Positions 10,510-18,811 of a stretch of DNA of 64,000 bases are shown here, in pieces. The position numbers were made by a program, and so were the translations under genes. The stretch's first letter is position 1, and each line of letters starts with the position of its first letter. Below the pieces are notes generated by a model, which saw only the letters and a list, made by a program, of their open reading frames with translations, was not told the origin of the DNA and did no database searches. This DNA is from Micromonospora halophytica. GTDB taxonomy: Bacteria; Actinomycetota; Actinomycetes; Mycobacteriales; Micromonosporaceae. Location of the stretch: NCBI RefSeq assembly GCF_900090245.1, contig NZ_FMDN01000003.1, forward strand, positions 124,001 through 188,000, read 5' to 3'.

Positions 10510-11418
10510 GTGGAAGTGATAGAGAGGGCCGTCGCAGCAGCGGTGCCGGGTGCGCTGGGCGCGGCGGTGTGGGCTTCCGCCTGGCGTACCGAACTGCGGT
10601 TCCAGGCGAGTTGCGAGCCCACGGTGATCGGCGACTGCATGAGCTGGCGTCTCCCCGCGCTCCTGATCGGGCCGCTGGTGGTGACGGCACTGGTCTGGTT
10701 CGTGCTGCGGCTGGCCGGCGCGGACCGGGCGGCGCCGTCGGCGCTGCTGGGCGCGGTGGTCGCCGCCGACGCCCTGCTGCTCTGGGAGGCGGCCCAGCCT
10801 CGCTGGCTGCCCCCGAGTGGCGGGCTCGCCGCACTGCTCGGCGGCACCGGGTTTGCGCTCGGCGTCTTCCTGGCGGTGGCCCGGCTGCCGCTGGTCGTGC
10901 AGGTGCTGGCGGCGGTGCTGCTGCTGGTGGTCCCGTTCGGCCTGGTGCCCGTCGTGTATCAGGCCGCGCGGCAGAACGGCCGGGCGGAAGCCTTCGCCCG
11001 GCTTGGGCTGCCCCTGACGGTCACCCGGGTGCACGGCTACCGGCTGGTCGCCGCCCACCCGAACCAGCGTGACCGAGTGCTGACCGTGACGCTGAGCGGG
11101 GGACAGCATTCCATCACGGTCTGGACCATCCCCGTTCCGGCCGGCTTCGCGCCGCCCGCGCACTGCGGCCCGACCACAGGCGACCTCGACGCCCGCCGGT
11201 TCGCCGTCGACCCGGCGGTCGCACCGCCCTGTCAGCTCGTGAGGGCGGAGCACTGGCTACGGCTCGAGCGCACGGACCGCGTGCACCTGCTGCGGCGGGG
11301 CGACGCGCTGGTCGTCGTCGACCCGGGTGTCGGTGCGCCGGCCGCCGACGTGGACGCGGCGGCGGCGAACCTGACCGAGGTCAGCCCGCGCCAACTGGTG
11401 GAGTCGAGCGGCGGCTGA
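10510..11418 (+). CDS. Polytopic membrane protein with C-terminal exposed domain, unknown
   Basis: This 302-aa protein has about five hydrophobic segments within the first 170 residues and then a soluble domain of about 130 residues with two cysteines (HCGPTT and PPCQLV). I chose GTG 10510 because ggagagg (10498-10504) lies just upstream; an earlier GTG at 10450 overlaps the pseudogene stop but has no ribosome site. No family motif is recognised. Its position directly after the SGNH remnant may reflect the same insertion or deletion history. Confidence 0.65.
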   Translation: MEVIERAVAAAVPGALGAAVWASAWRTELRFQASCEPTVIGDCMSWRLPALLIGPLVVTALVWFVLRLAGADRAAPSALLGAVVAADALLLWEAAQPRWLPPSGGLAALLGGTGFALGVFLAVARLPLVVQVLAAVLLLVVPFGLVPVVYQAARQNGRAEAFARLGLPLTVTRVHGYRLVAAHPNQRDRVLTVTLSGGQHSITVWTIPVPAGFAPPAHCGPTTGDLDARRFAVDPAVAPPCQLVRAEHWLRLERTDRVHLLRRGDALVVVDPGVGAPAADVDAAAANLTEVSPRQLVESSGG

Positions 11419-11510
11419 CCGTCGTCGACACCCCGACGAGGGGGCGGTCCGGCGGAGGATCGGGACCCCCTTCCCGCGCCCCACCAGGAGCATTACGGCA
11501 GAATCATGGG

Positions 11511-12218
11511 ATGACCGAGATTGACTGGGAGCGGCTGCGGGCCGCCGCCACCGAGGTGATGCGGCACGCGTACGTGCCGTACTCCAAGTTCCCGGTCGGC
11601 GCGGCCGCCCTGGTCGACGACGGGCGGATCGTGGTCGGCTGCAACGTGGAGAACGCCGGCTACGGCGTCACCCTCTGCGCCGAGTGCGGAGTCGTGTCGT
11701 CCCTGCACGCCACCGGGGGCGGCCGGCTGGTCGCCATGTCCTGCGTCGACGCCACCGGCGAGCCGCTGATGCCCTGCGGCCGGTGCCGGCAACTGCTCTG
11801 GGAGAACGGCGGCCCGGATTGCCTGGTGGAGACGAAGGGCCGGCCGCTGCGGATGGCCGAGCTGCTGCCGCATGCCTTCGACGTGGCCGACATCGAGGCG
11901 GTCACCGGGGAACACCCCGTCCCGGTGGTGCCCGACCGGCTGGCCGCCTGGCGGGGTCGGGGCACCGTCTTCGCGCACCCCGACATGTCCGCCGGACAGC
12001 AGGTCTGGACGGCGTACTGGGAGCGGTCCGCGGGCGACGAGGGCGCCGAGACCGGCGTGCTGGAGGAGGGCCCGAGCTGGGACGACCCGGCCGAGGCGAT
12101 CACCTGGGGGCTGGCCCGTACGCCCCGGGTCGTGGTGGTGGACGCGTCGGGCACCATCTTCTGGGCGGGTGAGGGGGAACCGCCGATGGAGATCCCCGTA
12201 CGCTGGTCTGCTTCTTGA
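11511..12218 (+). CDS. cdd: Cytidine deaminase with a C-terminal extension
   Basis: This enzyme deaminates cytidine and deoxycytidine to uridine and deoxyuridine. The N-terminal ~130 residues are a complete cytidine deaminase: YVPYSKFPVGAA, NVENAGYG, zinc ligand C56 and proton shuttle E58 in CAEC, and zinc ligands C89 and C92 in PCGRCRQ. The three-cysteine pattern marks the tetrameric class. Unusually, about 100 further residues follow (TAYWERSAGDEG, ARTPRVVVVDASG) that are not part of the family core. It precedes thymidine phosphorylase, separated by a long hairpin. Start support is weak: the nearest aggag is about 20 nt upstream. Confidence 0.9.
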   Translation: MTEIDWERLRAAATEVMRHAYVPYSKFPVGAAALVDDGRIVVGCNVENAGYGVTLCAECGVVSSLHATGGGRLVAMSCVDATGEPLMPCGRCRQLLWENGGPDCLVETKGRPLRMAELLPHAFDVADIEAVTGEHPVPVVPDRLAAWRGRGTVFAHPDMSAGQQVWTAYWERSAGDEGAETGVLEEGPSWDDPAEAITWGLARTPRVVVVDASGTIFWAGEGEPPMEIPVRWSAS

Positions 12219-12224
12219 GCTTGG

Positions 12225-12298
12225 GGGATGGGCCCGACCGTGCCCGGCTCCGGGCGGTCAGGCTTGATCCCTCCGCCGGGCACGGTCGGGCCCATCCC
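12225..12298 (+). terminator. Perfect 23-bp inverted repeat between cdd and deoA
   Basis: Arms 12225-12247 and 12276-12298 are exactly complementary over 23 bp around a 28-nt loop. The structure begins 7 nt after the cdd stop and ends 55 nt before deoA. There is no T-tract. It could be a terminator, a processing or stability element, or a regulator site controlling deoA separately from cdd. Confidence 0.75.
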
Positions 12299-12353
12299 TC
12301 GGTGGTCGCTGTCCGTGGGTCGGTATCTGCAACGACTGGAGAAAGATCATCTG

Positions 12354-13634
12354 ATGAGTGCGTTTACGGCGGTTGATGTCATCCGGACCAAGCGGGACGG
12401 GGGTGTGCTGAGCGACGCCCAGATCGACTGGGTGGTCGATGCGTACACCAAGGGGCTGGTCGCCGACGAGCAGATGTCGGCGTTGGCCATGGCGATCCTG
12501 CTGCGTGGCATGTCCGCGCCGGAGATCGCCCGGTGGACCGCCGCGATGATCGCCAGCGGCGAGCGGCTGGACCTCTCCCCGGTGGCCCGGCCGACCGTGG
12601 ACAAGCACTCCACCGGCGGTGTCGGTGACAAGATCACGCTGCCGCTCACCCCGCTCGTCGCCGCCTGCGGCGGCGCGGTGCCGCAGCTGTCCGGGCGCGG
12701 CCTGGGGCACACCGGCGGCACCCTGGACAAGCTGGAGTCGATCCCCGGCTGGCGGGCCGCGCTGAGCAACGACGAGTTCATCGCCCAGCTGCGCGACGTC
12801 GGCGCGGTGATCTGCGCGGCCGGCGAGGGGCTCGCCCCGGCCGACCGCAAGCTGTACGCGCTGCGCGACGTCACCGGCACCGTCGAGGCGATCCCGCTGA
12901 TCGCCAGCTCGATCATGAGCAAGAAGATCGCCGAGGGGACCGGCGCGCTGGTGCTCGACGTCAAGGTCGGCTCCGGCGCGTTCATGAAGTCCGTCGACGA
13001 CGCCCGCGAGCTGGCCCGCACCATGGTCGAGCTGGGCGGCGCGCACGGCGTGCGGACGGTCGCCCTGCTCACCGACATGTCCACCCCGCTCGGCCTGACC
13101 GTCGGCAACGCGGTCGAGGTGACCGAGTCGGTGGAGGTGCTGGCCGGTGGTGGGCCCGCCGACGTGGTGGCGCTGACCCTGGCGCTGGCCCGGGAGATGC
13201 TGGACGCGGCCGGCCTGCCGGACGCCGACCCGGCCGCCGCGCTGCGCGACGGGCGGGCGATGGACTCCTGGCGGACGATGGTCCGGGCCCAGGGCGGCGA
13301 CCCGGACGCCCCGATGCCGACCGCCAACGAGGTCGAGGTGGTCCGCGCCGAGGCCGACGGTTTCGTCGAGTCGGTCGACGCGTACGCGATCGGGGTGGCC
13401 GCCTGGCGGCTCGGCGCCGGACGGGCCCGCAAGGAGGACCCGGTCAGCGCCGCCGCCGGTGTGGTGCTGCACAAGCGTCCCGGTGACCCGGTGCGGGTCG
13501 GCGACCCGCTCTACGAGCTCCGTGCCGACCAGGCCACCCGGATTCCGGCGGCCCGGGCCGAGGCCGAGCGGGCGGTCCGCATCGCGCCGGCCCCGTCCAC
13601 GGCGTCTTCGCTGGTCATCGAGCGGATCGGCTGA
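12354..13634 (+). CDS. deoA: Thymidine (pyrimidine-nucleoside) phosphorylase
   Basis: This enzyme phosphorolyses thymidine and deoxyuridine to base plus 2-deoxyribose-1-phosphate. The family hallmark KHSTGGVGDK starts at residue 84, followed by SGRGLGHTGGTLDKLE and the phosphate-binding region KVGSGAFM; the C-terminal PYNP domain is present. ATG 12354 has ggagaaag 8 nt upstream and gives 426 aa, the usual length; an upstream in-frame ATG lies inside the cdd-deoA hairpin and is rejected. Its product would feed a phosphopentomutase and then DeoC, both plausibly in this window. Confidence 0.93.
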   Translation: MSAFTAVDVIRTKRDGGVLSDAQIDWVVDAYTKGLVADEQMSALAMAILLRGMSAPEIARWTAAMIASGERLDLSPVARPTVDKHSTGGVGDKITLPLTPLVAACGGAVPQLSGRGLGHTGGTLDKLESIPGWRAALSNDEFIAQLRDVGAVICAAGEGLAPADRKLYALRDVTGTVEAIPLIASSIMSKKIAEGTGALVLDVKVGSGAFMKSVDDARELARTMVELGGAHGVRTVALLTDMSTPLGLTVGNAVEVTESVEVLAGGGPADVVALTLALAREMLDAAGLPDADPAAALRDGRAMDSWRTMVRAQGGDPDAPMPTANEVEVVRAEADGFVESVDAYAIGVAAWRLGAGRARKEDPVSAAAGVVLHKRPGDPVRVGDPLYELRADQATRIPAARAEAERAVRIAPAPSTASSLVIERIG

Positions 13635-13639
13635 ACGGT

Positions 13640-13654
13640 CGGCCCTCGGGGCCG
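13640..13654 (+). terminator. Short GC hairpin after deoA
   Basis: cggccc (13640-13645) and gggccg (13649-13654) flank loop tcg just after the deoA stop. It is a small hairpin without a T-tract and a weak terminator candidate. Confidence 0.4.
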
Positions 13655-13760
13655 GTCGGCCGACGGCCGTGCCGGTGCCATGGTGCCGGCCCGCCCGGAC
13701 GGCTATCCTCCCTGGTCAGGGGGGATGGACCGGCGTCACGCCGGATGTGAGCAGACAGGG

Positions 13761-14450
13761 ATGCAAGCTGTGCGCGTACCCGCCCCCGACCCCCGGGAAG
13801 TCCGTGACGCGAGCCTGGACGAGCTGTCCCGGTTGCGCCTGCCGTTGCCGCCCGCGCAGTTCCCGCTGGTGTGGGAGCCGGGTGACGAGATCGAGTTGCG
13901 CCCCACCGGCGAGATCGAGGCGCGGATCGCCGTCCTGCACCTGATCCTGGCCCGCTGCTTCGGGATGCCGCCGCGAGCGGCGATGGAGTGGCTGCTCGCC
14001 TCACACCTGGTGGACATGGTCACGCCGCCCGAGTGCGAGTTCGTGATGGGCGGCAAGGGCGACCACCGCTCCTTCGTGCTGCACCACGACGCGCTCTTCT
14101 CGCTGGCCTGGGTGCTCGGTCTGACCAAGCAGCTCGACCCGACGATACCGGTGGACGAGCGGCTGGTGGAGCGGATGCCGCACCTGGCCGGCGGGGAGCT
14201 GTTCGGGCAGTGGCGGGCCCGCATTCTCGCCGCGCCGCAGCACCCGGCGGACGCCGCCGCCCTGCTCGACCTGCACTACTGCCTGGACTGGGCTTACCTG
14301 GAGACGGAGCGGGCCGGTCGGCGGCTGCCGGGCCTGGTCGACGCCAACGCCATCGGGCAGCGGCGTTGGGCGTTGGAGTGGGCGGTGGTGCTGCGCGGGC
14401 CGTACCACGACGAGCCGCCGGGCTGGGAAGAGGTCGACCTCTCCACCTGA
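13761..14450 (+). CDS. DUF4272 domain protein
   Basis: This 229-aa soluble protein matches the DUF4272 pattern: MPPRAAMEWLLASHLVD, SLAWVLGLTKQLDP and LDLHYCLDWAYLETER. I place the start at ATG 13761 (MQAVRVPAP); the longer frame from 13680 has an atypical leader. The biochemical role of DUF4272 is unknown. It ends one base before the convergent methyltransferase gene. Confidence 0.75.
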   Translation: MQAVRVPAPDPREVRDASLDELSRLRLPLPPAQFPLVWEPGDEIELRPTGEIEARIAVLHLILARCFGMPPRAAMEWLLASHLVDMVTPPECEFVMGGKGDHRSFVLHHDALFSLAWVLGLTKQLDPTIPVDERLVERMPHLAGGELFGQWRARILAAPQHPADAAALLDLHYCLDWAYLETERAGRRLPGLVDANAIGQRRWALEWAVVLRGPYHDEPPGWEEVDLST

Positions 14451-14451
14451 G

Positions 14452-15348
14452 TCAGCGCGGCCGCCACACGGTGAGCCGGACCTCGGCGGTGACCTCGACC
14501 GGCCGGGGGAGCGCCGCGATCCGTGCGGCGAGCCGCTGCGGGTCGGTGTGCCAGGCGCTCGGTCCCATCCCGACCAGCGTCGCCACCTCGTCGCCGGTCA
14601 GCGTGAGCCGGGCGGTGTGCGTCCCGTCGCGTTCCGGGGTGAAGTGACCGGCGAGGCTGTCGGCGACCCGGTCGGCCTTGGCCGGGTCGACCCGGAGCAG
14701 GCCGAGCGCGTCCACCAGTTCGGCGAGGTGCGCCCCGGTCGGGGTGACCACCAGCAGCGCCCCGGCCGGGTCGAGCACCCGGTGGAACTCCGCACCGTTG
14801 CGCGGGGCGAAGACGTTGAGCAGCACGGCCGTCGAGGCGTCCGCCAGCGGCAGCCGCTGCCAGGTGTCGGCCAGCGCGGCGGCGGCCCGCGGGTGGGCGC
14901 GGGCCGCGCGGCGCAGCGCCGGCTTGGCGACGTCCAGGGCCAGACCGACGGCGTCGGGCAGCGCCGCCAGCACCGCCGCGAGGTGCCGGCCGGTGCCCGC
15001 CCCGGCGTCCACCACCAGCGGGTACGCCCCGGTGATCTGCCCGGCCACCGGCCGCGCCGCATCGGCCAGGGCGGCGGAGACGACGTCGTAGTGCCCGGCG
15101 GCCAGGAAGTCGGCCCGGGCGGCGACCATCTGCGCGGTGTCCCCGACGTGCGGTGCGCGGCCGGTGAGCAGGTTGACGTACCCCTGGCGGGCCACGTCGA
15201 AGCTGTGCCGGCGCGGGCAGCGCAGGGTGCGGGTGCCGCCGGTGGCGGCCTCGGCCACCGGTTCGGCGCAGACCGGACAGCGCAGCCGCGCGAGGACCTG
15301 CGGGTGCGTCACGGTCACCGGCTGGTCGGACGGATGCGACGCGGTCAC
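14452..15348 (-). CDS. rlmA: 23S rRNA (guanine-N1) methyltransferase, RlmA family
   Basis: This is an SAM-dependent methyltransferase of the RlmA/TlrB family, which methylates G745 or G748 in 23S rRNA. The N-terminal zinc ribbon is visible (CPVC, then CPRRHSFD), followed by RQGYVNLLTGR, a family signature, and the Rossmann motif LVVDAGAGTGRHLAAV. DVAKPALRRAARAHP and LLNVFAPRNGAEFHRVL are also typical. The 298-aa length fits. In Streptomyces, RlmAII proteins confer macrolide resistance; which guanine is modified here cannot be told. The GTG start has a leaderless-type -10 just upstream. Confidence 0.85.
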   Translation of the reverse strand: MTASHPSDQPVTVTHPQVLARLRCPVCAEPVAEAATGGTRTLRCPRRHSFDVARQGYVNLLTGRAPHVGDTAQMVAARADFLAAGHYDVVSAALADAARPVAGQITGAYPLVVDAGAGTGRHLAAVLAALPDAVGLALDVAKPALRRAARAHPRAAAALADTWQRLPLADASTAVLLNVFAPRNGAEFHRVLDPAGALLVVTPTGAHLAELVDALGLLRVDPAKADRVADSLAGHFTPERDGTHTARLTLTGDEVATLVGMGPSAWHTDPQRLAARIAALPRPVEVTAEVRLTVWRPR

Positions 15349-15354
15349 CCGGGA

Positions 15355-15360
15355 AGCCTA
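15355..15360 (-). promoter_or_regulatory. -10 box of rlmA, leaderless type
   Basis: TAGGCT on the minus strand lies 6 nt before the GTG start at 15348. No Shine-Dalgarno sequence lies between, so the transcript probably begins at or next to the start codon. Confidence 0.5.
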
Positions 15361-15392
15361 CGTGCCCGGGGCGGGTCGGACGTCGAGGCAGG

Positions 15393-15890
15393 TCAGCCGT
15401 CGGTCGGGGCGTCGGTGTCGTCGCGGGGGGCGCGGCCGGCGGCGAGCCGGTCGACGACCCGGTGGGTGAACCGTTCGAGGGCGGCCAGTTCGTCCGGTTC
15501 GAGCAGGTCGATCAGGTGCCGGCGGACGGCGGCGACGTGGCCGGGCGCGGCGGCCTCGATCGCCCGGCGCCCCTGGGCGGTGAGGACCACCACCGTGCCC
15601 CGGCCGTCGGTGGCGCACTCCTCCCGGTCGACCAGGCCGCGCTGCCGCATCCGGGCGAGGTGGTGGGAGAGGCGACTGCGGGACCAGAGCATCCGGTCGG
15701 CCAGCTCGCTGAGGCGCAGTCGCCCGTCCGGGGTCTCGGAGAGGTCGGAGAGGACGTCGTAGTCGGGCTCGGAGAGGCCGGCGTCGCGGGCCAGGTCGCG
15801 GGCCAGTTCGAGGTCGAGCAGCCGGCGCATCCGGCGGTAGCCCCGCCAGGCCCGGTCCTCGCGCCCGTCCAGCCAGCGTGGTGCGTCCAT
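15393..15890 (-). CDS. MarR-family transcriptional regulator
   Basis: This is a winged-helix repressor of about 165 aa. The core reads LSELADRMLWSRSRLSHHLARMRQRGLV, followed by the wing CATDGRGTVVVLTAQGRRA, the standard MarR layout. I chose ATG 15890 (MDAPRWLDG). It is transcribed divergently from the F420-type oxidoreductase, and the shared 60-bp region holds a long dyad, so it probably represses itself and its neighbour. Confidence 0.88.
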   Translation of the reverse strand: MDAPRWLDGREDRAWRGYRRMRRLLDLELARDLARDAGLSEPDYDVLSDLSETPDGRLRLSELADRMLWSRSRLSHHLARMRQRGLVDREECATDGRGTVVVLTAQGRRAIEAAAPGHVAAVRRHLIDLLEPDELAALERFTHRVVDRLAAGRAPRDDTDAPTDG

Positions 15891-15910
15891 GCCGGCGATG
15901 GTACCCACTT

Positions 15911-15958
15911 GGTTGACATGTCATCGAACATCGCCCTACGGTCGATGACATGTCAACC
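15911..15958. promoter_or_regulatory. Divergent promoter with 17-bp inverted operator (TTGACATGTCATCGA arms)
   Basis: Arms 15911-15927 and 15942-15958 are perfectly complementary, and each contains the self-palindrome tgacatgtca. On the plus strand the left arm supplies a -35 TTGACA (15913-15918), followed after 18 nt by the -10 TACGGT (15937-15942) and 7 nt later by the ATG at 15950. The right arm covers that start codon. A MarR dimer on each arm would block both genes. Confidence 0.8.
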
Positions 15959-16363
15959 ACACTGTGGGAGTTGTTCGGCGAGCGCGGTCGCGGGGTGCTC
16001 GTGACGCTGCGCCGCGACGGTCGTCCGCAACTGTCCAACGTCGACTACCTCGCCCAACCGGGCCTGATCCGCTGCTCCACCACCGGTGACCGGGCCAAGG
16101 CGCGCAACCTGCGGCGCGACCCCCGGGCCAGCTTCCACGTCACCACCGCCGACGGCGGCGCGTACGCCGTCGCCGAGGCCACGGCCACCCTGTCCCCACC
16201 CGCCGCGGCGGAGGACGATGCCACCGTGGAGGAACTGGTCGAGGTCTACCGCCGCATCCGGGGGGAGCACCCCGACTGGGCGGAGTACCGGGCCGCGATG
16301 GTCGCGGACGGCCGGCTGGTCGTCCGGCTCGCCGTGGAGCGGGTGTACGGCTGGCGTCCCTGA
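15950..16363 (+). CDS. PPOX-class F420-dependent oxidoreductase
   Basis: This 137-aa split-barrel flavin/F420-binding protein is of the Rv1155-like class. Typical features are the N-terminal GVLVTLRRDGRPQLSNVDY, then LIRCSTTGDRAKARNLRRDPRASFHV, and the C-terminal LAVERVYGWRP. Family members reduce substrates with F420H2, but the substrate is not known. No ribosome site precedes the ATG; the -10 lies 7 nt upstream, so the mRNA is probably leaderless. It is expected to be controlled by the divergent MarR regulator. Confidence 0.88.
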   Translation: MSTTLWELFGERGRGVLVTLRRDGRPQLSNVDYLAQPGLIRCSTTGDRAKARNLRRDPRASFHVTTADGGAYAVAEATATLSPPAAAEDDATVEELVEVYRRIRGEHPDWAEYRAAMVADGRLVVRLAVERVYGWRP

Positions 16364-16365
16364 CC

Positions 16366-16407
16366 GGGGGCAACCGGTCGCGCCCCGTGCCGCGACCGGC
16401 TGCCCCC
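16366..16407. terminator. Bidirectional terminator hairpin
   Basis: Arms 16366-16382 and 16391-16407 pair at 16 of 17 positions around an 8-nt loop. The hairpin fills the gap between two convergent genes (stops at 16363 and 16412), so it can end transcripts from both sides. Confidence 0.75.
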
Positions 16408-16411
16408 TGGA

Positions 16412-17062
16412 TCAGTCGTGCCCCGGCGTGCCCAGGGCGGGGTCGTCGAACGACCGGGTCGCGCCCGTGACCACGCAGCGCGGCCCGGGCAGCCGGTAGA
16501 ACGCCCAGCCGGACAGCCGGCTGTCGTTGACCGGTTCCGGCCGCAGGTGCACGGCGAGCAGCAACCCTTCCGGGACCCGGTCCGGGTGGATCAGCACGCC
16601 GCCGCCAGCGGGCAGCGTGACCGCCGCGTCCGAGCCGAACCCGGTACGCATGTCGACCCGCGCCTCGGTGCCCCGGTCCGCGCGCGGGCAGTCCGCCTCG
16701 GTTCGGGTGGTGACCAGCAGCGCGCGGGCCCCCACCCGACGCAGCTCGGCGTTGGCCGCGGTCGGGTCGGCCATGTCCGCCTGCCGCACCAGCAGAGTGC
16801 CGTCCGGGCCCACGGTCGGCCCGGCGGCGGGGACGGTGGCGGTGCCGGCGGGGGGCGGCTGGACCCGGTCGGCGAGGACCACCGCCGCGCCGGCGGCGGC
16901 GAGGGTGGCCAGCCCGGCGCCGGCCACGGCGGCCCACCTCCGCCGCGCGGGCGCCGCCCGTGTCTCCGCCGGCGCTATCTCCCGGCGCAGCGCGTCACGG
17001 CGTACCCGGATCCGGTCGGCGGGCAGGTGCGGCAGGTCCGGACGGAGCGGATCGTGGTTCAT
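16412..17062 (-). CDS. Single-pass membrane protein, probable anti-sigma partner
   Basis: This 216-aa protein has an N-terminal cytoplasmic part of about 40 residues, one membrane segment (about 42-62) and an extracytoplasmic domain of about 150 residues with cysteines in EADCPRAD and PRCVVTG. ATG 17062 overlaps the sigma-factor stop by 4 nt. Position and topology suggest that it restrains or senses for the ECF sigma factor. No zinc anti-sigma HxxxCxxC motif is visible, so this role is inference. Confidence 0.65.
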   Translation of the reverse strand: MNHDPLRPDLPHLPADRIRVRRDALRREIAPAETRAAPARRRWAAVAGAGLATLAAAGAAVVLADRVQPPPAGTATVPAAGPTVGPDGTLLVRQADMADPTAANAELRRVGARALLVTTRTEADCPRADRGTEARVDMRTGFGSDAAVTLPAGGGVLIHPDRVPEGLLLAVHLRPEPVNDSRLSGWAFYRLPGPRCVVTGATRSFDDPALGTPGHD

Positions 17063-17622
17063 CGGTCCTCCATCGCGAGGTCGGCGAGCACGCCGGTGCG
17101 CAGTTGACGGTGGGCCCGGGCCAGCCGGGACTTGACGGTGCCGAGTGGGATGCCGAGCATGACGGCGGCCTCCGCCTGGGTCTGCCCGAGCCACACGCAC
17201 GCCTCCACCACCTCCCGGTCACGCCTGGGGAGCTGGGCGAGGTGACGCTGCACGGCGGCCACCCGGCGTTCCGCGTCCACCCGCTCGGCGACCACCTCGG
17301 CGTGGTCGGCGGAGGGTGCGGGCGGTGGGACCCGGTCCAGCGCCGCCCGGTGCCGTCGCAGCGACCGGTGGTGGTTGCGGCTCACCCCGAGCGCGATGCC
17401 GTAGAGCCACGGCAGCACGCTCTCGCCGTACGGCACCATCGCGTGCCGCCGCCGCCAGGCCTCCAGGAACACCACCGAGACCAGGTCCTCCGCGGCCGAC
17501 CAGGACCCGGTACGTCGCAGGCAGTACCCGAACACCGCGTCCGCGTGCCGCTCGAAGAGCGTGCCGAACGCCGTGGTGTCGCCGTCGACGCTCTGGGCCC
17601 AGAGCTGTCGGTCGTCAGTCAT
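17059..17622 (-). CDS. RNA polymerase ECF sigma factor
   Basis: This 187-aa protein contains sigma region 2 (FGTLFERHADAVFGYCLRR, AEDLVSVVFLEAW) and region 4 (AQLPRRDREVVEACVWLG, then GIPLGTVKSRLARAHRQLR) without region 3, as in ECF sigma factors. A gggaggg sequence precedes the ATG. It is coupled by a 4-nt overlap to the membrane protein downstream. The regulon is not visible; no duplicated promoter motif upstream was identified. Confidence 0.9.
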   Translation of the reverse strand: MTDDRQLWAQSVDGDTTAFGTLFERHADAVFGYCLRRTGSWSAAEDLVSVVFLEAWRRRHAMVPYGESVLPWLYGIALGVSRNHHRSLRRHRAALDRVPPPAPSADHAEVVAERVDAERRVAAVQRHLAQLPRRDREVVEACVWLGQTQAEAAVMLGIPLGTVKSRLARAHRQLRTGVLADLAMEDR

Positions 17623-17722
17623 GTCGCGCCCTCCCTGCCCCTGTCATGTCCGTACGGGGTGGTGCGGTTCACGCCGGCGCGCCGCCGGCCGGTCCCGTCC
17701 CGGGCCGGGTCGTGGGGCTGAC

Positions 17723-17728
17723 TAGGGT
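17723..17728 (+). promoter_or_regulatory. -10 box of add, leaderless type
   Basis: TAGGGT lies 6 nt before the ATG at 17735 and there is no ribosome-binding sequence between. Confidence 0.5.
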
Positions 17729-17734
17729 CTGAGC

Positions 17735-18811
17735 ATGGTCGCAATCCGATACGAGGACATCGTCAAGGTCCCGAAGGCGCTGCTGCACGATCATCTCGAC
17801 GGCGGCCTGCGGCCGGCGACGGTCGTCGAACTCGCCGCCGAGGTGGGCCACGAACTGCCCACCACCGATCCGGAGGCACTCGGCCGCTGGTTCGTCGACG
17901 CCGCCAACTCGGGGTCGCTGGAGCGCTACCTGGAGACGTTCGCGCACACCGTCGCCGTCATGCAGACCGCGCCGGCACTACGCCGGGTGGCCCGTGAGTG
18001 CGCGCTGGACCTGGCCGCCGACGGGGTGGTCTACGCCGAGGTCCGGTTCGCCCCGGAGCAGCACCTCGAACAGAACCTCACCCTCGACGAGGTGGTGGAG
18101 GCCGTGGTGGCCGGCTTCACCGAGGGCGCCGCCCAGGCCGCCGAGGCCGGCACGCCGATCCGGATCGGCACCCTGCTGACCGCGATGCGGCACGCCGCCC
18201 GTTCGCAGGAGATCGCCGAGCTGGCCGTCCGGCACCGGGACACCGGCGTGGTGGGCTTCGACATCGCCGGCGCCGAGGCGGGCTTCCCGCCCACCCGGCA
18301 CCTGGACGCCTTCGAGTACCTCCAGCGGGAGAACTTCCACTTCACCATCCACGCCGGCGAGGCGTTCGGCCTGCCCTCGATCTGGCAGGCCATCCAGTGG
18401 TGCGGCGCCGACCGGCTGGGCCACGGCGTACGGATCGTGGACGACATCACCCCCGGTCAGCGGCCGGTGCTGGGCCGGCTGGCCGCGTACGTCCGGGACA
18501 AGCGCATCCCGCTGGAGCTCTGCCCGTCGTCGAACGTGCAGACCGGCGCCGCCGCGTCGATCGTCGACCACCCGATCGGCCTGCTGCGTGACCTGCGGTT
18601 CCGGGTGACGGTGAACACCGACAACCGGCTGATGAGCGGCACCTCGATGTCGCGGGAGATGGCGCTGCTGGTGGAGGCCTTCGGCTACGGCTGGAAGGAG
18701 CTCCAGTGGTTCACCATCAACGCCATGAAGAGCGCCTTCATCCCGTTCGACGAGCGGCTGGAGATCATCGACGAGGTGATCAAGCCGGCGTACGCGAAGC
18801 TGCTGGGCTGA
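17735..18811 (+). CDS. add: Adenosine deaminase
   Basis: This enzyme converts adenosine and deoxyadenosine to inosine and deoxyinosine. Metal ligands H18 and H20 are in [19 protein letters not shown] carries the conserved zinc His and Glu neighbourhood, SSNVQTGA follows, and [10 protein letters not shown] holds the second metal-binding Asp region. The 358-aa length is standard. Part of the dispersed nucleoside-salvage set; it ends where the convergent uridine-kinase-like gene ends. Confidence 0.93.
   Translation: MVAIRYEDIVKVPKALLHDHLDGGLRPATVVELAAEVGHELPTTDPEALGRWFVDAANSGSLERYLETFAHTVAVMQTAPALRRVARECALDLAADGVVYAEVRFAPEQHLEQNLTLDEVVEAVVAGFTEGAAQAAEAGTPIRIGTLLTAMRHAARSQEIAELAVRHRDTGVVGFDIAGAEAGFPPTRHLDAFEYLQRENFHFTIHAGEAFGLPSIWQAIQWCGADRLGHGVRIVDDITPGQRPVLGRLAAYVRDKRIPLELCPSSNVQTGAAASIVDHPIGLLRDLRFRVTVNTDNRLMSGTSMSREMALLVEAFGYGWKELQWFTINAMKSAFIPFDERLEIIDEVIKPAYAKLLG

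Noticed and set aside
12228..12353. Upstream ATG extension of deoA
   Set aside because: It lies inside the 23-bp hairpin and adds residues unlike the family; ATG 12354 has a good ribosome site.
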